DNA of 64,000 bases from JAFGNV01 sp964612485 (GTDB lineage: Bacteria; Chloroflexota; Anaerolineae; 4572-78; J111): assembly GCA_964612485.1 (NCBI GenBank), contig CAZTFF010000001.1, forward strand, positions 62,001 to 126,000. Direction: 5' to 3'. Below are positions 42,821-49,895 of this stretch, piece after piece. Under the pieces are notes generated by a model that had not been told where the DNA came from, searched no databases, and was given only the letters and a program-made list of their open reading frames with translations. How positions within the stretch are numbered: the first letter of the stretch is position 1; each line of letters begins with the position of its first letter. The translations under genes and the position numbers were made by a program.

Positions 42821-45016
42821 CTACCCCGCAGCCTCGGCTTTGACAACATCGCACAACAGCGCTTTGTACACCGGAAACCCCGACAGGGGATCGCGGTTGT
42901 CAAAATCGGTGAGCGCGTTGACATTGGCCAACTGCCATGCTTGCGGGCCAAGCGGGCCGCCGCCCCCCATATTCACCTCAACCACGCCCGGTACAATATC
43001 CTCAGATACCCGCGCCTGAAACGGCACCCGCCCGCGCGGCGAGATCACATAAACTGCATCCCCATCCTCAATACCCCGTTGCCGGGCATCCGTTTGATGC
43101 AGGTGAACCAGCGGCGCCGGCTGCCGGGCCACCAGCGAGGGAATGTTGAGATGCTGGGATCGAAAGGCAAATTGCGTTCGCGCCCCGGAATTGAATACCA
43201 GCGGATAGGGTTTGAGTTTTTCATCCGTACTCAACGGCCCTTCAACCGGCTCGGTGTAAACCGGCAGCGGCTCATAACCGTGCTGGCGCAGCCACTCAGA
43301 TGTAATTTCAAACTTGCCGGTGGGGGTGTTAAACCCGGGCCGGCCGTCTTCGCGGAGTTCGCCTGTTTCATATTTGCGGTACCGCATCGGCGGCACGGGA
43401 AAAGGCGTACCTTCGGGATGGGTCTCTAATTCTTCCGGGCTGATGCCGGTGCCTTGCAGCGCGTAGGCCACCATTCCGGCTTCGGTTTGGGGCCACTGCT
43501 CGCCATAGCCCAGCCGGGCAGCAAGTTCGGCAAAGATGAGATAATCATTGCGGGCTTCACCCAGCGGCTCGATAATGCGGCGGCGATGCTGAACGCGCCC
43601 ATCGTAAATCATGTAAGATTCAATTTCGAACATCGTGGTGGCCGGCAGCAGCAAATCGGCGTAAATCCCATCAGCAGTGGGGAAACGGTTGATAACCACC
43701 AAAAAATCAAGCGCAGCCAGCGCCCGCCGCCACAGGTTGGGATTGGGCCAGGAGGTAATTAGCGACGCGCCGCTGACGATCAAACCGCGCACAGGATATG
43801 GTTTGCCCTCCAGAATGGCCCGGGGCAGCAGCGCGGCGTGGGCCTCTTGGCGGGTTTCGTAATAAAGCGGGTATTCGTCGGCGCCAACCGGTTTGGGCGC
43901 GTGATCCAACGGCGGCGGGTCGGTTAACAGGCGGTTAAGCTGCAAACGATGCCGGATTTTGAAAAGTTTCCCGCCGGGAACATCCAGATGGCCGGCCAGC
44001 GCCTGCAACGTCCACAGGGCGCGGATCGCCTGCACCCCGCTGTTGGAGTATTCCAGCCCGCTGTACATAAGAACCGAACAGCCTTGTGCCTGCGCCATAG
44101 ACCGGGCCAGACCGCGAACGCGCTCGGCGGGAACGCCCGTGATTTGTGCCACCCGCTCAGGATCAAAGTTGCGGACATACGCCCGCAATTCCTCAAAGCC
44201 GTGGGTCCACTTTTTAACAAACTCATGATGGTATAAATCTTCTTGAAGCAGCACGTGGATGGCCCCCAGCGCCAGCGCGCCATCGGTGCCGGGCCGGATG
44301 CCCACCCATTCCGTATCCAGCGCCCGCGCGGTTTCGCTGCGGCGGTGATCGATCACAATGATCCGCGCCCCGCGCTTTTGGGCCAATCTGAGGCGGCGCA
44401 CGTTGACCGGCGGGGAATCGGTGGCCGGGTTGCCGCCCCAAACCAGGATCAGGTCGGCGTGGTCAATATCCTCTTCCACATTGCGAATATAGTCGCCAAA
44501 ACAGGCCCGAGAGGCCAGCATCCCATACGAGGCGTAACACAACGCGCCTACCCCGGTGGTGTTGGGCGAGCCAAAGGGAAACAGCACCGCATTGGCCGAC
44601 GATTCCGCCGTGCCGTTGGGCGCAAACATCTCGTTGAGACCAAATTCAAAGTTGCCCCGGCCCGTGTAAATGCAAATTGCTTCCGGGCCGTATTTTTTAG
44701 CAATTTGGTGCAGGTTGTCTACAACGGTGGTGTAGGCGTCGTCCCAGCTAATCCGTTCATACGTGTTGGTGGAGCCAATCCGTTTTTGGGGATAGAGCAG
44801 GCGGTCTTCAGAATAGACAATTTCTTTGGCCCGCATCCCCCGGGGGCAGACAATTCCCTGGGGATGGCCTTTTAAGGGCGTCAGGCGCTCAATTTTGCCG
44901 TTGACCAGGTGGATGTTGACGCCGCACCCCGCCGGGCAAATGCCGCAGATGCCCGGCACTACCTTTTCTGATATCTGGTCCGGTTGTTGTTTGGTGGTGA
45001 CAAATTGTTGCTGCAT
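42821..45016 (-). CDS. molybdopterin-dependent oxidoreductase (DMSO reductase/formate dehydrogenase superfamily)
   Basis: Predicted catalytic subunit with bis-MGD cofactor and one [4Fe-4S] cluster. Cluster ligands are Cys24, Cys27, Cys31 and Cys57 (GICGICPAGC and GIVCPRGMRAKEIVYSEDRLL). Cys160 in GVGALCYASYGML sits where the Mo ligand Cys/Ser/Sec is expected. The MGD-binding C-terminal domain (about 610-725) has PYPLVFNSGARTQFAFRSQ and IEDGDAVYVISPRGRV. There is no Tat signal, so the enzyme is probably cytoplasmic. At 731 residues it matches the smaller soluble members. It follows the MttB-family gene by 23 nt in the same operon; no electron-transfer subunit is adjacent. The substrate is unknown; oxidation of a C1 or methylated-amine-derived compound fits the context. 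Confidence 0.85.
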   Translation of the reverse strand: MQQQFVTTKQQPDQISEKVVPGICGICPAGCGVNIHLVNGKIERLTPLKGHPQGIVCPRGMRAKEIVYSEDRLLYPQKRIGSTNTYERISWDDAYTTVVDNLHQIAKKYGPEAICIYTGRGNFEFGLNEMFAPNGTAESSANAVLFPFGSPNTTGVGALCYASYGMLASRACFGDYIRNVEEDIDHADLILVWGGNPATDSPPVNVRRLRLAQKRGARIIVIDHRRSETARALDTEWVGIRPGTDGALALGAIHVLLQEDLYHHEFVKKWTHGFEELRAYVRNFDPERVAQITGVPAERVRGLARSMAQAQGCSVLMYSGLEYSNSGVQAIRALWTLQALAGHLDVPGGKLFKIRHRLQLNRLLTDPPPLDHAPKPVGADEYPLYYETRQEAHAALLPRAILEGKPYPVRGLIVSGASLITSWPNPNLWRRALAALDFLVVINRFPTADGIYADLLLPATTMFEIESYMIYDGRVQHRRRIIEPLGEARNDYLIFAELAARLGYGEQWPQTEAGMVAYALQGTGISPEELETHPEGTPFPVPPMRYRKYETGELREDGRPGFNTPTGKFEITSEWLRQHGYEPLPVYTEPVEGPLSTDEKLKPYPLVFNSGARTQFAFRSQHLNIPSLVARQPAPLVHLHQTDARQRGIEDGDAVYVISPRGRVPFQARVSEDIVPGVVEVNMGGGGPLGPQAWQLANVNALTDFDNRDPLSGFPVYKALLCDVVKAEAAG

Positions 45017-45039
45017 ACGACTACCGTCCTAACTTCAAA

Positions 45040-46458
45040 TTATGCCGCCAAAATCATTTCAATTTCGCTTTCAACCGCATCGGGCAGCGGCTCTGTTTGG
45101 TGAGATTCTATCAGCGCGATGGTTTTATCGCGCAGCGGCGCATTAATGCTGTGGCCGCCCTGTTTTTCCCAGGCATTCAGCCGTTGGCGGTTGAAGAGTT
45201 GCGGCATCCACAGCTCGCGCCAGTGAGCAAAGGTATGATCGTGATTGAGAAATTGACCGCCCGGCCCCACCTGGTGGATAACGTCCACGGCCAGAGCGTC
45301 GTCGTCTAGCGAGACACCGGCCACAAAGGGGCGGGTCATCGAAATGATTTCATCTGTCAGCACAATCATTTCCGGCGAGCCGGTTAGCCCGCTTTCCAGG
45401 TAGCCCACATCGTGGTTGAGATTGGTTTTGGCCAGCAAAGCCACCAGCACAGCAAATTGGGCGTCGGCAGCAGCCTGGGCATCCACCACTTTGCTGTCGC
45501 TGTGGCCGGAATAGCCCCACACCGGCAGCCCGTAAAACCGGCCCATTTCGGCAGCCATCACCCGGGCCAGTTGGAATTCGGGCGCGCCATACACGCTAAT
45601 CATTTCTTTCATATCCATATGATGCACGCCGTGGCCGTAGAGAAAGGGCGCGCCGGGATTTTCAAGCTGGTGCATCACCAGCCCGCTGAGCATTTCGGCG
45701 TTGCCCAGGGCCACGGCTCCCGCCGGGGTGATCGGCGCGGTGCCGCCCATCATCGGGGCCGGAGAATGCGTGACCGGAATGCGGTTCCGGGCGCAAAAGA
45801 GCAGTTTTTCGGCGGCGCTGCGAGAATGTTGCAGCGGGGTGGTCGGCTCGCTGTACAGCAGAATGTGGGGATATTGGGCCAACTGCTCGGCTCCGCCCGC
45901 GGCTGCCGCGGCCATGGCGGCAATGGCTTCAATATCGGCCAGATCATCGCACACAAAAACAATGGGTTTGGTGGTGTGGCGCAGCATGGCGGCAAATTGG
46001 TGGCGGTAGTGCCGTTCCGACGGAACATCGCGGGGAATGCCCACCGACATCACAAAATCTATGTGAGGCAGGGCATCGCACAGCCGGGCGCAGTCGGCCA
46101 CATCGGCCACCTGAAAATCTCGCCGTTCCTGGCTGCGCGGGTCCAGATAATGCAGCGTGTCGGAGCCGGGGCCAAAATAAGATTCGCGGCCATCCAGTTT
46201 GAGGGCGACCTCGGCGGTGCCGCGCCGGTGGAGATTGAAACTGCCGGGGGCCGAGGCCAGCGCCCATTCCACCAGCGAGGGTGGAATGTGGGCAAGATCG
46301 TCGGTGATTGTTGCGCCGGCCCGCCGCAGCAGGGCCAGGCCGGCCTCGCTGTGAACTTTTACGCCGGTTTTTTTGAGGATTTCACAGGTAGCTTGATGAA
46401 TCCGTAGGCAATCTTCCCGATTTAACATCGAAAATCGGGGATGAACATGATGGGTCAT
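45040..46458 (-). CDS. MttB/trimethylamine-methyltransferase family protein (non-pyrrolysine)
   Basis: COG5598 family: methyl transfer from quaternary amines or similar donors to a corrinoid protein. The opening (LNREDCLRIHQATCEILKKT, GVKVHSEAGLALLRRAGA) and the middle (FGPGSDTLHYLDP, VMSVGIPRDVPSERHYRHQF) are typical. There is no in-frame amber codon, so it belongs to the non-pyrrolysine group that includes glycine betaine and related methyltransferases. No corrinoid protein or its reactivase lies in the window, so the methyl acceptor is elsewhere or the function differs. GGAG lies 10 nt before ATG 46458. It is the first gene of the operon with the oxidoreductase, possibly followed by IclR. 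Confidence 0.85.
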   Translation of the reverse strand: MTHHVHPRFSMLNREDCLRIHQATCEILKKTGVKVHSEAGLALLRRAGATITDDLAHIPPSLVEWALASAPGSFNLHRRGTAEVALKLDGRESYFGPGSDTLHYLDPRSQERRDFQVADVADCARLCDALPHIDFVMSVGIPRDVPSERHYRHQFAAMLRHTTKPIVFVCDDLADIEAIAAMAAAAAGGAEQLAQYPHILLYSEPTTPLQHSRSAAEKLLFCARNRIPVTHSPAPMMGGTAPITPAGAVALGNAEMLSGLVMHQLENPGAPFLYGHGVHHMDMKEMISVYGAPEFQLARVMAAEMGRFYGLPVWGYSGHSDSKVVDAQAAADAQFAVLVALLAKTNLNHDVGYLESGLTGSPEMIVLTDEIISMTRPFVAGVSLDDDALAVDVIHQVGPGGQFLNHDHTFAHWRELWMPQLFNRQRLNAWEKQGGHSINAPLRDKTIALIESHQTEPLPDAVESEIEMILAA

Positions 46459-46612
46459 TTTGGTTTGATCTCCTGATATTCAATTTTTTTGTTGATCTGC
46501 GTGCCAAAGGGCGAATGCAGGTAAAAAACAAATCTGTTGACGGCGTGTCTAACAACGGCGTGGACTATCAACCACGATGAACTGGAGAAAGCGAACGCTC
46601 CGAGGGACTTTC

Positions 46613-46679
46613 GTTGCATATAGTGCAACAGTGTTCCGAAGTTTGATTCTATTATACGCCATTGTGCCGGATTCGTCAA
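46613..46679 (-). promoter_or_regulatory. strong minus-strand promoter with dyad operator for the MttB-family operon
   Basis: On the minus strand TTGACG (46679-46674), 17-nt spacer, TATAAT (46656-46651). A perfect dyad, GTTGCA-TATAG-TGCAAC (46613-46629), falls about 15 nt after the expected start of transcription, a repressor-type position. The regulator is likely the IclR protein encoded at the end of the cluster (inference). Confidence 0.65.
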
Positions 46680-46712
46680 TTGGGCTGCCGGTTTCCCGGT
46701 TTCAAGGAGCGA

Positions 46713-46741
46713 TTGACAGGTTAGGCTGCCTCTTGTATACT
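46713..46741 (+). promoter_or_regulatory. consensus promoter for the kinase/regulator pair
   Basis: TTGACA (46713-46718), 17-nt spacer, TATACT (46736-46741). It faces away from the MttB promoter and lies about 150 nt before the kinase ATG at 46892. Together these account for the 433-nt spacer, in which no other gene is seen. Confidence 0.75.
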
Positions 46742-46891
46742 ATCTGGCGGGATCATCCGTGCAGTGATTTTCCTATCCCCGCTCATAAGGCAATATCCAT
46801 ATGCTTTTCCCAGTTTAACAATTGTTATAAGTGGAGAAAAAAGTTTTGCGCGGATGTGTACTTCTGGCAAGGTTGTCCTGGAAAGAACGTT

Positions 46892-48502
46892 ATGACGATT
46901 TCTTTACAATTTACTCTTGGTCTTATGAATAAGCGCCGGTTGCACCTGCCCGAAACGTTTTTTGAACGGTTATCGATGGGTGTGGCTGTTTTTGACCAGA
47001 ATCTTATTTTACGAGATTACAATCCTACCTGGCTTAAGTTTTTGCATCGTTATACCGCCCTCACGCCTAACCAGTTGCAGGCAGACATTAGCTTGTTTGA
47101 TCTCCTGCCTGAAGCTGAAAAATCGTTCAAACCTTTATTTCAGCAAGCCTTAAGGGGTGAAACGGTGCATGCAAAATCTTTGCGGCTTGAAACGGAGACG
47201 GCGGTTTCTTATTGGGATGTGGTGTTGGCTCCAGACCCGGACCCGGACATGGAAGAAGCGGGGCTGATGCTGGCCATGCTGGATGTGACCGAGCAGGTTT
47301 TGGCCCGGCATGAATTGGCCAGCCAATCCAAAGTTTACGCGCACGGTTTAAACACCTTACTGGAGATTTCGCACCAATTTGTCTCTCTGGAGCAGGAGTC
47401 GCTCCTCTATCTGATTTTGGACCGCCTGCGGACTATTGAAGATTACACCGAGGCCGGAATTACCAAATTTGAGAATGATCAGGTAACGGTTTTGGCCTAC
47501 CGAGGCTTTGTGCCTCAGGAAGCGTGGGTTGGCTGGTCTATCTCAGTGCCGGATTCGCCCATTTACAGTCAGGTTATTTACCAGCGCCGGCCCGTCATTA
47601 TCCCCGATATCTGGAGCGACTCGCTGATGGCCCAAACCCTCCAGACGGTGTTGAGCAAAAAAGATTTGGACGATGCCTACGAAGCGCTCCGTTCCTGGAT
47701 GGCAGTGCCGCTGATGGTCAAAGAACAGGTGATTGGCATGTTGTTCCTGGGGCACCGGCAGCCGGATCGTTTCTCCCGCCGGCGGGCCGAGATGGTGCAG
47801 GCGCTGGCCGACCATATTTCCGTGGCCCTGGAATTTGACCGCCTCTCGCGCCAGGCCCTGAATATGGCCACGCTGGAAGAGCGAGATTGGCTGGCACGGG
47901 AACTACACGATAATGTGGCCCAGGCCTTGGGCTATATGAACGTGCGGATTACGGCGATGGATCGTTTGCTGGCGGAGGGGCAGGTTGATGAGGCCCGTAC
48001 CGGCATGCAGGAGTTGAAGCAGATTATCAGTGAAACCTATACCGATGTTCGGGAAGAAATTTTTAACTTACGGGCCGCAGCCTCGATGGGGTTAAGCTTT
48101 CTGGAAACATTGCGGGATTATTTGAACCGTTACCGGACTCACCATGATATGGCCGTAGACCTTCTGATTGAGGCCGACGAATCACTATTAGACCTCCCCG
48201 CCGAGGTAGGCCGGCAGGTGATCCGTATTATTCAAGAAGCGTTGATCAATGTCCGCAAACATGCCGGGGTGAGGCAGGCTGTGATTCGCCTAAACCATGT
48301 TGAGGGGCAGATTTGCATCAGTGTAGAAGACAAAGGTCTCGGATTTGATTGGGCGCAGGTGAGCCAGGCCGAAAATTTGGGGTTTGGTTTGCAGATTATG
48401 GCCGAACGCGCTGAAGGATGCGGCGGCACCCTCAACGTTGACACCGCGCCGGGCCAGGGCGTAAAAGTAATCATTTGGCTGCCGGTGACAGCCGGCAAGT
48501 GA
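46892..48502 (+). CDS. NarL-type sensor histidine kinase (PAS-GAF-HisKA_3-HATPase)
   Basis: Predicted cytoplasmic sensor kinase, 536 residues. PAS-like domain (about 20-135; MGVAVFDQNLILRDYNPTW), GAF (about 150-325; LLEISHQFVSLEQESLLYLILDR-like opening), HisKA_3 with EERDWLARELHDNVAQALG (His339) and HATPase_c (about 430-535) with VRKHAGVRQAV and DKGLGFDW, then GFGLQIMAERAEGCGG. There are no transmembrane segments. ATG 46892 has GGAAAG upstream; a longer open frame from 46577 starts before the promoter and is rejected. The cognate regulator gene follows after seven nt. Confidence 0.88.
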   Translation: MTISLQFTLGLMNKRRLHLPETFFERLSMGVAVFDQNLILRDYNPTWLKFLHRYTALTPNQLQADISLFDLLPEAEKSFKPLFQQALRGETVHAKSLRLETETAVSYWDVVLAPDPDPDMEEAGLMLAMLDVTEQVLARHELASQSKVYAHGLNTLLEISHQFVSLEQESLLYLILDRLRTIEDYTEAGITKFENDQVTVLAYRGFVPQEAWVGWSISVPDSPIYSQVIYQRRPVIIPDIWSDSLMAQTLQTVLSKKDLDDAYEALRSWMAVPLMVKEQVIGMLFLGHRQPDRFSRRRAEMVQALADHISVALEFDRLSRQALNMATLEERDWLARELHDNVAQALGYMNVRITAMDRLLAEGQVDEARTGMQELKQIISETYTDVREEIFNLRAAASMGLSFLETLRDYLNRYRTHHDMAVDLLIEADESLLDLPAEVGRQVIRIIQEALINVRKHAGVRQAVIRLNHVEGQICISVEDKGLGFDWAQVSQAENLGFGLQIMAERAEGCGGTLNVDTAPGQGVKVIIWLPVTAGK

Positions 48503-48509
48503 GGTATCC

Positions 48510-49166
48510 ATGAAGCCACTGCGTATTTTATTGGTTGATGATCACGTTTTGTTCCGTAAGGGCATTGCCTCTTTACTCAAAGGGCATCAAGATATGAAGG
48601 TGGTAGGCGAGGCCGGCAATGGAATTGACGCCGTAACCAAGGCGTGCGATCTTGCGCCGGATGTGATTTTAATGGACATTAATATGCCCCGGCGCAATGG
48701 CCTGGAAGCAACCCGCCTGATCAAACAAGAAATGCCCGATGTGCAGATTGTTATGCTGACCGTATCGGAAGATGATGACGATCTTTTTGAAGCGATCAAG
48801 AGCGGAGCCAAAGGGTATTTGTTAAAAAAGCTGGAGCCGGATCAGTTGTTCAACATGCTCGAAGGCGTGCGTAAAGGCGAAGCGCCCATTTCCGGCGTGA
48901 TGGCCGCCAAGATTCTGCACGAATTCAAACAGCCGGATCAAATGGTTGTCGAACAGCCGGAGCCGGTTGATGAGCTGACCGAGCGAGAAATTGAAGTGTT
49001 GGAAAAGGTTGTGGCCGGCGCTACCAATCAGGAAATTGCCGAATCTTTACACATCACCAAAAACACGGTCAAAATACACCTGCGTAATATTTTAGAAAAA
49101 TTGCACGTGCAAAACCGTATCCAGGCCGCGGTACGGGCGGTTCGGACCGGGTTATTGGAAGAATGA
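48510..49166 (+). CDS. NarL/FixJ-type response regulator with LuxR HTH
   Basis: DNA-binding output of the two-component pair. Receiver: acidic pair in LLVDDHVLF, phospho-acceptor Asp56 in VILMDINMPRRNGLE, Thr in IVMLTVSEDD, Lys in GYLLKKLEPD. The LuxR-type HTH (about 150-212) reads LTEREIEVLEKVVAGATNQEI, then ESLHITKNTVKIHLRNILEKL. ATG 48510 overlaps the Shine-Dalgarno zone of the kinase end (GTGAGG). The element at 49182-49337 begins 15 nt after its stop codon, so this regulator is a natural candidate to bind it; that is inference. Confidence 0.92.
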   Translation: MKPLRILLVDDHVLFRKGIASLLKGHQDMKVVGEAGNGIDAVTKACDLAPDVILMDINMPRRNGLEATRLIKQEMPDVQIVMLTVSEDDDDLFEAIKSGAKGYLLKKLEPDQLFNMLEGVRKGEAPISGVMAAKILHEFKQPDQMVVEQPEPVDELTEREIEVLEKVVAGATNQEIAESLHITKNTVKIHLRNILEKLHVQNRIQAAVRAVRTGLLEE

Positions 49167-49181
49167 ATCGTAATCAATTAT

Positions 49182-49337
49182 ATAGCCCACCTGGGCAATA
49201 GAGCGGTGTGGTTTTCTCGCCCATCTGAGCAAGTGAATAGAAGTTTGTAAACCGTAAGGGCTATGGAAAGATAGCCCCTTTTTATTAGTAAAACCGCCCA
49301 CGTTGGTATAGCAACGATGCGGTTGACAGGATATAAT
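49182..49337 (+). promoter_or_regulatory. conserved three-dyad promoter element, copy B
   Basis: GCCCACCTGGGC (49185-49196), GCCCATCTGAGC (49219-49230), hairpin GGGCTAT-GGAAAG-ATAGCCC (49258-49277), GCCCACGTTGGTATAG (49296-49311) and TATAAT (49332-49337). From the TAG preceding the first dyad, the second dyad, hairpin and third motif lie at +38, +75 and +114, against +38, +75 and +115 in copy A; the third motif to -10 distance is 35 in both. It drives the receiver-like gene at 49383. Confidence 0.7.
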
Positions 49338-49382
49338 CAATGTGGGAAAAAGAGACAAGTTGCAACTGGAGAAAATATATAC

Positions 49383-49712
49383 GTGAGCAAGCGACGTATC
49401 TTTGTTATTTCCAATCATTTAATGTTTGGCCACGGCATCGGCAGTTTGCTTAGAGAAGAAGCTGAGTTAGAGGTGGTAGGCCAGGAAAGTAATCTGAACC
49501 GGGCGATTGAACAGATTGGCGCACTTCAGCCGGATGTGGTAATTTTAGATAGCGATGATCCCGAGCCAGACTTGGAAGTGGCCCACATCCTGCGGGTCAG
49601 GCCGGGGGTCAAAGTAATTAGTTTGAGCTTGGATAATAATACCCTGTGCGTGTACCAGGCCAGCCAACGGACTACCCGGGGCGTTGATGATCTGCTGGCA
49701 GCCATTGCCTGA
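49383..49712 (+). CDS. stand-alone degenerate receiver-like protein
   Basis: About 109 residues with a receiver-type pattern: FVISNHLMFGHGIGSLLREE (as in NarL-type receivers, but with Ser-Asn-His in place of the acidic pair), Asp in VVILDSDDPEPD at the phospho-acceptor strand, and no conserved Lys near the end (TTRGVDDLLAAIA). Phosphorylation by the normal route is therefore doubtful. GTG 49383 is preferred: the in-frame ATG at 49317 lies upstream of the -10 box at 49332. GGAGA lies 12 nt before the GTG. Its receiver-like sequence and its place behind element B tie it to the kinase/regulator pair. Confidence 0.65.
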   Translation: MSKRRIFVISNHLMFGHGIGSLLREEAELEVVGQESNLNRAIEQIGALQPDVVILDSDDPEPDLEVAHILRVRPGVKVISLSLDNNTLCVYQASQRTTRGVDDLLAAIA

Positions 49713-49739
49713 TTATCCTCCCGGCCTGGTATTTTGATA

Positions 49740-49768
49740 CCTTCTAAATTGAGAAGGCAAATTTTTTG
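49740..49768 (+). terminator. weak intrinsic terminator after the receiver-like gene
   Basis: CCTTCT (49740-49745), loop AAATTG, AGAAGG (49752-49757), then CAAATTTTTTG. The six-bp stem is AT/GC mixed, so its strength is moderate. Confidence 0.45.
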
Positions 49769-49785
49769 TTCGGACAAATTTGTGC

Positions 49786-49871
49786 TATACTATGATTAAC
49801 AAAAATTCCTCCCTCCCTCCTATGGTTTTTTTGTTATCGGCCACCCAACCATCAGTTGGGTGGCTTTTTTT
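49786..49871 (+). promoter_or_regulatory. promoter and leader terminator before the antiporter gene (attenuator candidate)
   Basis: A -10-like TATACT (49786-49791) precedes a short leader that ends in a strong intrinsic terminator: GCCACCCAAC (49840-49849), loop CATCA, GTTGGGTGGC (49855-49864), seven T's. The antiporter ATG follows at 49896 with AAGGAT upstream. A terminator within the leader, downstream of a promoter, suggests premature termination control; it could instead end readthrough from upstream if the real promoter is internal. Confidence 0.5.
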
Positions 49872-49895
49872 ATCACTCCAATAAGGATAACGCTG

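Noticed and set aside
46577..46891. N-terminal extension of the NarL-type kinase
   Set aside because: It begins upstream of the consensus promoter at 46713-46741 and has no family similarity; the ATG at 46892 has a Shine-Dalgarno.
49860..49895. Upstream GTG start for the antiporter
   Set aside because: The codon lies within the intrinsic terminator stem and its residues are encoded by the T run.
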